From contig NZ_BJNG01000016.1 of NCBI RefSeq assembly GCF_006539565.1, forward strand, positions 239,456 through 303,455: 64,000 bases of DNA, given 5' to 3'. Shown here piece by piece: positions 37,475-46,250 of the stretch. Source of the stretch: Pseudonocardia hydrocarbonoxydans. GTDB taxonomy: Bacteria > Actinomycetota > Actinomycetes > Mycobacteriales > Pseudonocardiaceae. Made by a program: the position numbers and the translations under genes. Within the stretch, counting starts at the first letter, position 1. Each line of letters opens with the position of its first letter. Below the pieces are notes generated by a model, which was not told the DNA's origin, searched no databases, and saw only the letters and a list, made by a program, of their open reading frames with translations.

Positions 37475-38565
37475 GGTGGGCCGCCCCGGGGCGCGTCAAC
37501 CTGATCGGCGAGCACGTCGACTACGCCGGCGGCGTGTGCCTGCCCTTCGCCCTGGCCGAGCGGACGGTCGTGGAGGCGCACACCCGGGCCGACGGCCGGT
37601 TCACCGCGCGCAGCACCGCCGAGGACGGCGTCGTCGACGTGGCGCTGGACGAGATCGCGCCCGGATCCCCCGCCGGCTGGGCCGGGTACGCCGCCGGGGT
37701 GCTCTGGGCGTTGCGCGCGGCCGGGCACGCCGTCGGCGGGCTCGACGTCGCCGTCACCGCGACGGTGCCGCTCGGGGCCGGGCTGTCGTCGTCGGCGGCG
37801 CTGGAGTGCGCCGTCGCGCTGGCCGTCGACGACCTGTACGGGCTCGGGCTCGCCCGCACCGAGCTCGCGGCCGCGTGCGTCCGGGCGGAGAACGAGATCG
37901 TCGGCGCGGCGACGGGCGGCATGGACCAGGCGGCCGTGCTGCTGGCCACCGCCGGGCACGCGCTGCTGCTCGACACCCGCGACGGCTCGACCCGCCAGGT
38001 CCCCTTCGCCCCCGCCGACGACGGCCTCGCCGTCCTGGTGATCGACACGCGGGTCCGCCACCACCTCGCCGACGGGCGGTACGGCGCGCGGCGGGCGTCG
38101 GTGGAGAAGGCCGCCGCCGCACTGGGGCTCGCGACCCTGCGCGAGGCGACCCTGCGCGATCTGGAGGGCCTGCGGGACGTGGAGCGGCTCGACGTCGACC
38201 TGCTGCCCCGCGCCCGGCACGTCGTCACCGAGATCGCCCGGGTCGCCGAGGTCGTCGCCCTGCTCGACGACGGGCGGCTGCGCGAGGTCGGCCCCCTGCT
38301 CGACGCCTCGCACGAGTCGCTGCGGGTGGACTACGAGGTGTCCTGTCCGGAGCTGGACCTGGCCTGCGCGGCCGCCCGCGCGGCCGGTGCGCTCGGGGCC
38401 CGGATGACCGGCGGCGGGTTCGGCGGCTCGGCGATCGCACTCGTCCCGCTGGGCCGGGTCGACGACGTCACCCGGGCGGTGTGCGACGCCTTCGCCGCGG
38501 CCGGGTACGGCGGGCCGACGGTCCGGACCGCCGAGCCCTCGGCGGGCGCCTCGCGCGTGGGGTGA
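37471..38565 (+). CDS. galK: Galactokinase
   Basis: A 364-residue GHMP kinase that phosphorylates galactose at C1. Signature GRVNLIGEHVDYAGG binds the sugar, PLGAGLSSSAALEC is the ATP loop, and MTGGGFGGSAIAL is the third GHMP motif. GTG 37471 overlaps galT. It ends the galactoside operon and converges on the OsmC-like gene 36 bases on. Confidence 0.94.
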   Translation: MRWAAPGRVNLIGEHVDYAGGVCLPFALAERTVVEAHTRADGRFTARSTAEDGVVDVALDEIAPGSPAGWAGYAAGVLWALRAAGHAVGGLDVAVTATVPLGAGLSSSAALECAVALAVDDLYGLGLARTELAAACVRAENEIVGAATGGMDQAAVLLATAGHALLLDTRDGSTRQVPFAPADDGLAVLVIDTRVRHHLADGRYGARRASVEKAAAALGLATLREATLRDLEGLRDVERLDVDLLPRARHVVTEIARVAEVVALLDDGRLREVGPLLDASHESLRVDYEVSCPELDLACAAARAAGALGARMTGGGFGGSAIALVPLGRVDDVTRAVCDAFAAAGYGGPTVRTAEPSAGASRVG

Positions 38566-38601
38566 GGGCCCGCCCGCACGCCGGACCCGGAGCCCGGACG
38601 G

Positions 38602-38997
38602 TCAGTTCAGCACCTCCCCCGCGTGCTCCACCGCCGTGCGGATCTGGAACGACGGGCGCAGCAGCAACGTCAGCTCGGTGCGTTCCAGCGCGTCGGCGAG
38701 GCGGTGGGCGTCGGCCGCCGACAGCCGCCACGGCAGCAGCACCCGCCGGTAGAACAGGGTGGGCGGGCCGGCGTCGAGGGTGACGACCACGTCGAGCTCG
38801 CCGACGTCACCGTCGCGGGCCAGGTGGGTGCGCGCCGTCATCGCGCTGCACGCGGCGAGCGCGCCCGTCATCAGCTCCAGCGGGGTGGGCCCGCCGTCGT
38901 GGTCGACGACGACCGTGTGCCGCCCGAGCGCCAGCGCGACGGGGCCGGACGGTGCGGCGTGGGCGTCGGCCGCCGCCATCGGCATCTGCATCGTCAC
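38602..38997 (-). CDS. OsmC/Ohr-family protein
   Basis: A 131-residue OsmC-type protein. The core helix segment GGPTPLELMTGALAACSAMTART carries the conserved cysteine (AACSA), and LTLLLRPSFQIR stands near the C-terminus. OsmC/Ohr enzymes reduce organic hydroperoxides with two cysteines; a second conserved Cys is not seen, so peroxidase activity is uncertain. GTG 38997 is chosen because it overlaps the kinase stop (GTGA), as elsewhere in this genome; ATG 38991 is the alternative. It is the last gene of the operon. Confidence 0.75.
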   Translation of the reverse strand: MTMQMPMAAADAHAAPSGPVALALGRHTVVVDHDGGPTPLELMTGALAACSAMTARTHLARDGDVGELDVVVTLDAGPPTLFYRRVLLPWRLSAADAHRLADALERTELTLLLRPSFQIRTAVEHAGEVLN

Positions 38998-40427
38998 GGC
39001 GCCACCTCGGCGATCGGCAGCCGCACCTGGAACCGGGTGTCGCCCGGCTCCGAGCGCACCGCGATGTCGCCGTGGTGGCGCGAGACGACCACGCGGTAGC
39101 TGACGTCGAGCCCGAGCCCGGTGCCCTTCCCGACGCCCTTCGTCGTGAAGAACGGCTCGAAGATCCGCTGCCGCACCTCGGGCGGGATGCCGGGGCCGGT
39201 GTCGGCGATCTCGACGAGCACTCGGTCCTCCTCGCGCGCCGTGCGGACGGTGAGCGTGCCCGACCCGTCCATGGCGTCGATCGCGTTGTCGACGATGTTG
39301 GTCCACACCTGGTTCAGCTCGGCGGCGTAGGCCGGGATCGGCGGGAGCGTCCGGTCGTAGTCCTTGACGATCCGCACCCCGCTCCCCGTACCGTCGGCCG
39401 GAGTCCCGAGCTTGCGCCCGAACATCACCAGCGTGGCGTCGAGCCCCTCGTGGACGTCGACGAACCGGTGCGGCGCCCGGTCCATCTGCGAGTACTGCTT
39501 GGCCGCCAGGACCAGGTCGGAGATCCGCGCGGTGGCGTCGGTGATCTCGCGCAGCAGGCTCTCGGTCTCCACCGTGTAGGCCAGCCAGCGGATCGCACCC
39601 TCCAGCACCGCCGGGTCGGACGCCGTGCGCACCGCCTCCAGGTCGGCGACCTCGAGCCCGCCCGCGACGAACACCGGGGCGAGGTCCCAGCCGCCGGTGA
39701 TGCCGGCGTCGTCGAGCCAGTCGCCCAGCTCGTCCTCGCGGTCGGAGGTCTCGATCGGCGAGAGCGCCGGGGCGTGGCGCACCTTCTTGACGAACTCGTC
39801 CTGCGCCACGACCAGCTTGTGCAGCTGCGGGCCGGCGATCCGGCCGTCGGCGATCATGGCCAGCTTGTGGCGCATCCCCTCGACCTTGTCGCGCAGGGCG
39901 TCCGTCGCCCGCCCGGCCGCGGCCGCCGGGTTGTTCAGCTCGTGGGTGAGCCCGGCCGACAGCTTGCCCAGCGCGAGCAGCCGCTCCCGCTCGGCGGTGA
40001 TCTGTCCGCCCTTGCGGAGCCCGAGGATCATGCCCTCCAGCAGGTGGACGGCCATCGGGAACCACTGCTGGAACCGCACGGCGAACTCCGCGGCCGGCAG
40101 CGCCAGCACGCAGCAGTCGGTGACGGCCCGCACCGAGGCCGGGTAGGTCCGGGCGCTCTCGTCGTCGAGGTAGAACTGCACCGCCCCGAAGTAGACGCCG
40201 CGGTGGTCGGTGCGGGTGGTCTCCACCGGGTCGCCGCCGATGATCCGGCTCATCGCCACCGTGCCGGAGATCAGCACGTGGAAGCAGTCCGCCGGATCGC
40301 CCTCGGTGACGATGTCGCGGCCCGCGGCCACCGTCACCTCGTCGGCGTGCTCGGCGATCCACGACAGCTGCTGCTCGTCGAGGGCCTCGAACAGGAACAG
40401 GGACCGCAGGTCCACCTGCGTGCTCAC
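38994..40427 (-). CDS. Histidine kinase with N-terminal cyclic-nucleotide-binding domain
   Basis: A 477-residue soluble kinase. Residues about 10-120 form a cNMP-binding-like domain (VLISGTVAMSRIIGG, GVYFGAVQFYL); the H box GKLSAGLTHELNNP puts the phosphoacceptor at His162; the ATPase domain shows NQVWTNIVDNAIDAM, ADTGPGIPP and FTTKGVGKGTGLGLDVSYR. There is no membrane segment. GTG 40427 overlaps the stop of the receiver-flavoprotein gene, its obvious partner. A nucleotide or redox-linked ligand may control autophosphorylation; this is inferred. Confidence 0.9.
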   Translation of the reverse strand: MSTQVDLRSLFLFEALDEQQLSWIAEHADEVTVAAGRDIVTEGDPADCFHVLISGTVAMSRIIGGDPVETTRTDHRGVYFGAVQFYLDDESARTYPASVRAVTDCCVLALPAAEFAVRFQQWFPMAVHLLEGMILGLRKGGQITAERERLLALGKLSAGLTHELNNPAAAAGRATDALRDKVEGMRHKLAMIADGRIAGPQLHKLVVAQDEFVKKVRHAPALSPIETSDREDELGDWLDDAGITGGWDLAPVFVAGGLEVADLEAVRTASDPAVLEGAIRWLAYTVETESLLREITDATARISDLVLAAKQYSQMDRAPHRFVDVHEGLDATLVMFGRKLGTPADGTGSGVRIVKDYDRTLPPIPAYAAELNQVWTNIVDNAIDAMDGSGTLTVRTAREEDRVLVEIADTGPGIPPEVRQRIFEPFFTTKGVGKGTGLGLDVSYRVVVSRHHGDIAVRSEPGDTRFQVRLPIAEVAP

Positions 40428-42097
40428 TGCTCCGCCAGGTACCGGTGCACCAGCGTCACCGCCATCGCACCCTCGCCGACGGCCGAGGCCACCCGCTTGA
40501 CCGACTCCGACCGCACGTCGCCGGCCACGAACACCCCGGGCACGCTGGACTCCAGGTGGTAGGGGTCGCGGTCGAGCGACCAGCCCGGCGGCGGGGCACC
40601 ACCGGTGACCAGGTCGGGGCCGGTGGGGACGAACCCGCGGGCGTCGCGGACGACCACGCCGTCGAGCCACTCGGTGCGCGGGGCGGCGCCGATGAACACG
40701 AACATCGCCCCCGCGGTGACCGTCTGCTTCTCCCCGGTGGTGCGGTCGGAGAGCACCAGCCGCTCCAGGTGCCCGTCGCCGCAGGCCTCGGCGACCTCGG
40801 TGCCGGTGCGGACGACCACGTTGTCGATCGCGTCGAGCTGCTTGATCAGGTAGTGCGACATCGACGCCTCCAGGTCCGGGCCGCGCACCAGCACCGTCAC
40901 CGTCGCGGCGTGCCGGGAGAAGAACACCGCGGCCTGCCCCGCCGAGTTCGCCCCGCCGACGATGTACACGTCCTGTCCCGCGCACGCCGGGGCCTCGGTG
41001 GCCGCCGAGCCGTAGAACACCCCGCGGCCGGTCAGCTCGGCGACACCGGGGGCGTCGAGCGAGCGGTAGGCCACCCCGGTCGCGAGGACGACGGCGTGCG
41101 CGGCGATCTCGCTGCCGTCACCGAACCGCACCACCCGCGCCGAGCCGCGCGCCTCCAGCGCCACGACGTCGCGGGCGGTCAGCACCTCGGCGCCGAACTT
41201 GGCGGCCTGGCGGCGGGCCCGGTCGGTGAGCTGCGAGCCCGACACGCCGTCGGGGAAGCCCAGGTAGTTCTCGATCCGGGAGCTCTGCCCGGCCTGCCCG
41301 CCGGTGGCCTGGCGCTCCACGAGCACCGTGCGCAGCCCCTCCGACGCCCCGTAGACCGCGGAGCCCAGCCCGGCCGGGCCGCCGCCGATCACGATCAGGT
41401 CGTAGAAGTCGGCCACCGGGTCGACGGTGAGCCCTACCGCCTGCGCGATCTCGGCGTCGGTCGGGTTGCGCAGGACGCCGCCGTCGGTGGTGATGATCAC
41501 CGGCACGTCGTCCTCGGAGGCGCCCGCCACCTCCAGCAGCCGCGCCCCCTCCGGCTCGTCGGTGGAGTGGTAGCGGTAGGGCACGGAGTTGCGGGCCAGG
41601 AAGTCGCGCGCGGAGAAGCACTCCGCCGACCAGCGGTGACCCACCACCCGGATCTCGTCGACGGGCCGCTGGCCGACCGCGCGCCAGGTCTCGATCAGCG
41701 CGTCGACGACGGGGTAGAGCTTCTCCTCCGGCGGGTCCCAGGGCTTGAGCAGGTAGTGGTCGACGTCGACGACGTTGATCGCCTGGATCGCGGCGTCGGT
41801 GTCGGCGTAGGCGGTGAGCAGCGCGCGGCGGGCGTGCGGGGCGACGTCCATGGCCTGCTCGAGGAACTCGATGCCGTTCATCCCGGGCATCCGGTAGTCG
41901 GCGAGGATCGCGGCCACCGGCTCGCCGCGCAGCGTCAGCTCGCGCAGCGCCTCCAGCGCGTCGGCGCCGGACTCGGCCCGGACGATCCGGTGGTCGGCGC
42001 CGTAGCGGCGGCGCAGGTCCCGTGCGACCGACCGGCTCACGCCGGGGTCGTCGTCGACGGTGAGCAGGACGGGCTTGGTGGGGGTGGGCTGAGTCAT
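40424..42097 (-). CDS. Response-regulator receiver fused to TrxR-like FAD oxidoreductase lacking CxxC
   Basis: A 557-residue fusion. The receiver (about 8-130) keeps the acidic pocket TVDDDPG, the phosphorylated Asp67 (LADYRMPGMNG), LLTAYAD and the LLKPWD lysine. A glutaredoxin-like segment without CxxC follows (about 160-230, ARDFLARNSVPYRYHS), then a thioredoxin-reductase body with VIGGGPAGLGSAVYGASEG, IVGGANSAGQAAVFF and GVFVAGDVRSESVKRVASAVGEG. The CATC pair is replaced by GSAATEA. So an enzyme, not a promoter, is the likely output of the neighbouring kinase. Similar in body to 19473-21182. ATG 42097 lies first in this operon. Confidence 0.9.
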   Translation of the reverse strand: MTQPTPTKPVLLTVDDDPGVSRSVARDLRRRYGADHRIVRAESGADALEALRELTLRGEPVAAILADYRMPGMNGIEFLEQAMDVAPHARRALLTAYADTDAAIQAINVVDVDHYLLKPWDPPEEKLYPVVDALIETWRAVGQRPVDEIRVVGHRWSAECFSARDFLARNSVPYRYHSTDEPEGARLLEVAGASEDDVPVIITTDGGVLRNPTDAEIAQAVGLTVDPVADFYDLIVIGGGPAGLGSAVYGASEGLRTVLVERQATGGQAGQSSRIENYLGFPDGVSGSQLTDRARRQAAKFGAEVLTARDVVALEARGSARVVRFGDGSEIAAHAVVLATGVAYRSLDAPGVAELTGRGVFYGSAATEAPACAGQDVYIVGGANSAGQAAVFFSRHAATVTVLVRGPDLEASMSHYLIKQLDAIDNVVVRTGTEVAEACGDGHLERLVLSDRTTGEKQTVTAGAMFVFIGAAPRTEWLDGVVVRDARGFVPTGPDLVTGGAPPPGWSLDRDPYHLESSVPGVFVAGDVRSESVKRVASAVGEGAMAVTLVHRYLAEQ

Positions 42098-42197
42098 CGG
42101 GCTCCCGGCGGCAGGGCGGCGGCGGAGTGCGTGCGCGGCTCCCCCGAAACTAGCGCCGACGGGGCCCACCCGGCCACGACGGCCCGCGCACCGGGCG

Positions 42198-42977
42198 TCA
42201 GGGGGTGCGGGCCACCGCGAAGACCCGGCGGAACGGGAACCAGGTGCTCCCGTCCGGGCGGGCGGGATAGGCGGCGCGCAGGCGCGGGGCGAGCTCGTCG
42301 CACCACGCCGCGTACTCGACGGGCGCGAGCGCGTCGCGGACCGGCCGCAGGGTCGTGGCGCTGATCCAGCGCAGCACCGGGTCGTCGCCGGTGAGGCGCT
42401 GCAGGTAGGTGGTCTCCCAGGCGTCGACGGCGGCGCCCGCGCCGGCGATCAGGTCGGCGTACCCGGCCGGGTCGAGGACCGCCGTGCCGTCGCGCAGGTC
42501 GACGCGGCCGCGCCAGCCCGGCTCGTCGAGCAGCTCCCGGACCAGTGCGTGCGACGGGGCGTCGAGGTTGCCGGGCACCTGCAGGGCGAACCAGGCGCCG
42601 GACGGCATCGCGGCGAGCCAGCGCGGCAGCAGCGTGAGGTGCTCGGGCACCCAGTGGAGCACCGCGTTGGTGACGACGACGTCGGTGTCGCCGGTGGGCG
42701 TCCAGTCGCGGACGTCGAGGCGCTCGGCGTCGACGTCCCGCGCCCGCGCCGCGTCGACCATCTCCTCCGAGGAGTCGAACGCGCTCACCGCGGCGCCGGG
42801 CCAGCGGGCCGCGAGCACCGCCGTCAGGTGGCCCGGACCGCACCCCATGTCGACGACGCGGCGCGGCGCGGCGTCGCCTTCCCTCGGGGCCCCGACGCGC
42901 GCGAGGAGGTCGTGGAACGGGCGGGCTCGGTGGTCGTCGAAGCCCAGGTAGAGCGCCGGGTCCCAGGTCGTGGTCAC
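42198..42977 (-). CDS. tam: Trans-aconitate 2-methyltransferase-like SAM methyltransferase
   Basis: A 259-residue class I methyltransferase. Motif I is VVDMGCGPGHLTAVLA, motif II SAFDSSEEMVDAAR, and the post-I region LDVRDWTPTGDTDVVVTNAVLHWVPE; the N-terminal WDPALYLGFDDHRARPFHDLLARV is the Tam start. Tam methylates the spontaneous aconitase by-product trans-aconitate. GTG 42977 overlaps the preceding gene (GTGA), making it the last gene of the glnA2-dnaG operon. Confidence 0.85.
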   Translation of the reverse strand: MTTTWDPALYLGFDDHRARPFHDLLARVGAPREGDAAPRRVVDMGCGPGHLTAVLAARWPGAAVSAFDSSEEMVDAARARDVDAERLDVRDWTPTGDTDVVVTNAVLHWVPEHLTLLPRWLAAMPSGAWFALQVPGNLDAPSHALVRELLDEPGWRGRVDLRDGTAVLDPAGYADLIAGAGAAVDAWETTYLQRLTGDDPVLRWISATTLRPVRDALAPVEYAAWCDELAPRLRAAYPARPDGSTWFPFRRVFAVARTP

Positions 42978-43519
42978 CGGGCCAGTCCCAGGGCGGCCGC
43001 CGCGTCGGCGCCCACCTGGCGGGCGGCGGCGAGGTCGGTGCCGGGGTCGGGGCGCACCTGCAGCACGATGCCGTCCCGCCCGGGGATCTTGCGCTGGACG
43101 AACCACGCGCCACCGCCGGGCAGGTCGCGGTGGTGGCGGCTGCGGATCGACGCCGTGACGCGCTCGTGCACGATCTCGGGCACCCGGCCCGGCTCGGCCA
43201 GGCGCAGTCGGCGCACCGGCAGGTCGGTGAGCAGCACCGCCGCCCCGGCCGGCTCCTCGACCGCCTCCACCAGCTCCAGCGCCCCGTTGCCCCACGCGGC
43301 CCGGCTCACCAGGTGCCAGCCGACGCGGCGCACCGCGCCGTCGGGTGCGGGGATCCACAGCCCCCAGGAGGTGACGACGACGTGCCCGCCCCCGCTGAGC
43401 ACCGCGACGGCCAGCACCCGCTCGTCGGGCTCCAGCTTCGCCCCGAAGCCCTCGGGCAGCTCGTCGCGCCCGAGCGCCCTGCGGATCGCCTTGAGCGGGC
43501 TGAGCCTCGGCGGCCTCAT
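42974..43519 (-). CDS. Uncharacterised protein encoded directly after dnaG
   Basis: A 181-residue protein that I do not recognise as a named family. It begins MRPPRLSPLKAIRRALGRDE and contains VLAVAVLSGGGHVVVTSWGLWIP, a Trp-rich beta segment GWHLVSRAAW and a C-terminal QVRPDPGTDLAAARQVG; the pattern suggests a PH-like or beta-sandwich fold with a short helix at the end, without membrane segments. It overlaps dnaG by ATGA and tam by GTGA, so it is translated with both. Similar small proteins beside dnaG are seen in other actinomycetes as far as I recall. Confidence 0.6.
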   Translation of the reverse strand: MRPPRLSPLKAIRRALGRDELPEGFGAKLEPDERVLAVAVLSGGGHVVVTSWGLWIPAPDGAVRRVGWHLVSRAAWGNGALELVEAVEEPAGAAVLLTDLPVRRLRLAEPGRVPEIVHERVTASIRSRHHRDLPGGGAWFVQRKIPGRDGIVLQVRPDPGTDLAAARQVGADAAAALGLAR

Positions 43520-45369
43520 CGCGCCGCCTGCTCGCGCAGCGCGATCCGGTACTGCTCCAGCGGCACGAGGTCGCCGAAGAGCTGGTGGTAGGCGTCGGCG
43601 TCCTCCAGCGGGTTGGTGCGCTGCAGCCTGCCCTTCAGCTCGGCCACCTGTGCCTCGACCAGTGCCAGCTTCACCCCGGCGACCACGCTTCCCACGTACC
43701 GAGCCTCCTCCATCCCGCGCCGCGGCATCTGCAGCGGCTCGACGGCCAGCTCGTGCACCAGCGGCCGCACCTCCGGCACGCACTCCACGCTGACGGCGTC
43801 GAGCCACGTCGGCCCCTCCAGCCCGGCGCAGACGCCGCCCGCGGCCTGCACCGCGCGGTGCACCCCCGCGAGGTCCGGGTGGCTGAACACCTGCTCGGGC
43901 AGCTCGTCGTAGGCGGGACCGGCGATCGCGGGCAGCTGCAGCGCGGCCTTGAGCGCCTCGCGCTGCAGGTGCAGGCGGGGGTCGTTGCGCGGCGGCGGGG
44001 CCGGGGCGTCGCGGCGGCCGCGGACCTTCTCCGGCGGCACCCCGGCCTCCTCGCGCACCCGCCGCACCACGGCGAACTCGTCGGGCCAGCCGGTCCAGCC
44101 GGCGAGACGGCGGGCGTACTCGTCGCGCAGGTCCTCGCGCTTGATCCGGGCGACCAGCGGGACCGCGCGGCGCAGCGCCGCGGTCTGCCCCTCGGGGGTC
44201 TCCAGGTCGTGGTCGCGCAGCATCGAGCGGATGACGAACTCGTAGAGCGGCTCCCGGCGCGCCACCAGGTCGCGGACGGCGGTGTCGCCGTGCGTCTGGC
44301 GCAGCTCGCACGGGTCCTGGCCGTCGGGGGCGATGGTGACGTAGGTCTGGCCGGTGTAGCTCTGCTCCCCCTCGAACGCCTTGAGCGCGGCGGCCTGCCC
44401 GGCCGCGTCGCCGTCGAAGGTGTAGATGACCTCGCCGAGGTCGAACGAGTCGTCGCCGATCAGGCGGCGGATCACCGCGATGTGCTCGGTGCCGAAGGCG
44501 GTGCCGCAGGACGCGACGGCCGTGGTGACGCCCGCGAGGTGCATCGCCATCACGTCGGTGTAGCCCTCGACGACGACGACCTGGCGGCGCTTGGCGATCT
44601 CGCGCTTGGCCAGGTCGAGCCCGAACAGCACGTTGGTCTTGCGGTAGACCGGCGACTCGGAGGTGTTGAGGTACTTGGCGTCGATGCCGTCGTCGTCGAA
44701 GATCCGCCGCGCACCGAAGCCGACGACCTCGCCGCCCAGGTCCCGGATCGGCCACAGCAGCCGCCGGTGGAAGCGGTCGATCGGCCCGCGCCGCCCCTCC
44801 TTCGACAGGCCCGCCTTGATCAGCTCGTCGAGCGAGAACCCGCCCGCGAGCAGGTGCTTGGTGAGGGTGTCCCAGCCCGCGGGGGCCCAGCCGCAGCCGA
44901 AGGTGGCGGCCGCGGCGGCGTCGAACCCGCGGGAGGTGAGGAACTCGACGCCCTTGGCGGCCTCGGGCGTGCGCAGCTGGGCGGCGTAGAACTCCGCGGC
45001 CCGTTTGTTGGCCTCCAGCAGCCGCGAGCGGGTGCCCTTGTCGCGCTGCACCGACGCGCCGCCGCCGGTGTAGGTGAGCCGGAAGCCGATGCGGTCGGCC
45101 AGGCGCTCCACGGCCTCGGCGAACCCGACGACCTCGATCTTCATGATGAAGTCGAAGACGCTGCCGCCCTCGCCGCAGCCGAAGCAGTGGAAGGTGCCGT
45201 GCGTGGGCCGCACGTTGAAGCTCGGCGACTTCTCGTCGTGGAAGGGGCACAGGCCCTTGAGCGACCCGGCGCCCGCGCGGCGCAGCGCCACGTAGTCGCC
45301 GATCACCTCGTCGATGCGGGTGCGGTCGCGGACCTCGGTGATGTCCGAATCCCTGATGCGTCCCGCCAC
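43516..45369 (-). CDS. dnaG: DNA primase
   Basis: A 617-residue DnaG that synthesises RNA primers at the replication fork. The N-terminal zinc-binding domain has CPFHDEKSPSF and CFGCGEGG; the TOPRIM/catalytic core has VVVEGYTDVMAMHLAG and ECD-like FDGDAAGQAAALKA; the C-terminal helicase-interaction domain is helical. Start ATG 45369 (MAGRIRDSDI) gives the family N-terminus. It sits third in the operon from glnA2, 10 bases after the GNAT gene. Confidence 0.95.
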   Translation of the reverse strand: MAGRIRDSDITEVRDRTRIDEVIGDYVALRRAGAGSLKGLCPFHDEKSPSFNVRPTHGTFHCFGCGEGGSVFDFIMKIEVVGFAEAVERLADRIGFRLTYTGGGASVQRDKGTRSRLLEANKRAAEFYAAQLRTPEAAKGVEFLTSRGFDAAAAATFGCGWAPAGWDTLTKHLLAGGFSLDELIKAGLSKEGRRGPIDRFHRRLLWPIRDLGGEVVGFGARRIFDDDGIDAKYLNTSESPVYRKTNVLFGLDLAKREIAKRRQVVVVEGYTDVMAMHLAGVTTAVASCGTAFGTEHIAVIRRLIGDDSFDLGEVIYTFDGDAAGQAAALKAFEGEQSYTGQTYVTIAPDGQDPCELRQTHGDTAVRDLVARREPLYEFVIRSMLRDHDLETPEGQTAALRRAVPLVARIKREDLRDEYARRLAGWTGWPDEFAVVRRVREEAGVPPEKVRGRRDAPAPPPRNDPRLHLQREALKAALQLPAIAGPAYDELPEQVFSHPDLAGVHRAVQAAGGVCAGLEGPTWLDAVSVECVPEVRPLVHELAVEPLQMPRRGMEEARYVGSVVAGVKLALVEAQVAELKGRLQRTNPLEDADAYHQLFGDLVPLEQYRIALREQAAR

Positions 45370-45379
45370 GGGCCCGAGT

Positions 45380-46216
45380 CTAGGCGCGTGCGGTGAACCG
45401 CAGCTCCACGGCGTCGAGCACCGGGCGGTAGCCGATCCGCGGGTAGATCTCGTTGCTCACCGGGTTGGCCAGGTCGGTGAGCAGGACGACGTCACGGGCC
45501 CCGGCGGCGCGGGCCCACGCCGTCGCCGCGGCCGTCACCGCCGTGCCGTAGCCGTGGCCGCGTTCCTCCGGCGGGGTGTAGACGGGCCCGACCCGCGACA
45601 TCGACCCGATCGGGCGGCGCGCGCCCGCGACGGCCACCGGGACGCCGTCGACCTCCCACAGCAGGTACCCCGCACCCTGCGTCAACGCCTCGAGGAGCCA
45701 CGGCCGCGGGTCCGCAGGCGGGTCCAGCGCCTGCACGGCCTCGGCGGTGAACGCGGTCATGAAGGACACCAGGACCTCGAGGTCGGCCGCACCGGCGACC
45801 CGCGCGACCCCCCGCACGCCGCGCGGCGGGGTGAGGGTGACCAGCCGGAACAGCCGCATCCGCATCGCCACCTCGGCGCGCTGCCCCGTCCGGGCCGTGT
45901 ACGCGGCGGCGAAGGCCTCCGCCTCGGGCACCGGCCCGTGGACGGCGGGCAGGGTGCTGCCCGCCCGCTCCGCGGCCGCCGCCGCGAGGGCGGGCGGCAG
46001 CGCGGAGACCGTCGCGGGACGCCCGGCCTCCTGCAGCAGCGCACCGGCGGTCTCCCCGCGGTGCGCGACGGTGAGCAGCAGCCCGGCGAGGTCGGGACGG
46101 CCGCGCAGCCGCACGAGCGCGGTGTGGGCGAGGGTGTGCCGGGCCGGGTCGGCGTCGTAGAGGGGCCCGGCCGCGGCGTCGAACGCCGCGACCGTCTCGT
46201 GCACCGTGACCCGCAC
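45380..46216 (-). CDS. GNAT-family N-acetyltransferase
   Basis: A 278-residue protein with a divergent N-terminal half and a C-terminal GNAT domain: the acetyl-CoA loop reads EERGHGYGTAVTAAATAWA, followed by LLTDLANPVSNEIYPRIGYRPV. It resembles two-domain GNAT proteins in which only the C-terminal half binds acetyl-CoA. Substrate unknown. GTG 46216 is used; no ATG lies in frame nearby. It starts 34 bases after glnA2 and ends 10 bases before dnaG. Confidence 0.85.
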   Translation of the reverse strand: MRVTVHETVAAFDAAAGPLYDADPARHTLAHTALVRLRGRPDLAGLLLTVAHRGETAGALLQEAGRPATVSALPPALAAAAAERAGSTLPAVHGPVPEAEAFAAAYTARTGQRAEVAMRMRLFRLVTLTPPRGVRGVARVAGAADLEVLVSFMTAFTAEAVQALDPPADPRPWLLEALTQGAGYLLWEVDGVPVAVAGARRPIGSMSRVGPVYTPPEERGHGYGTAVTAAATAWARAAGARDVVLLTDLANPVSNEIYPRIGYRPVLDAVELRFTARA

Positions 46217-46250
46217 ACCCCCATGGTCGCACCGCGGGGGAAGCGGTTTG

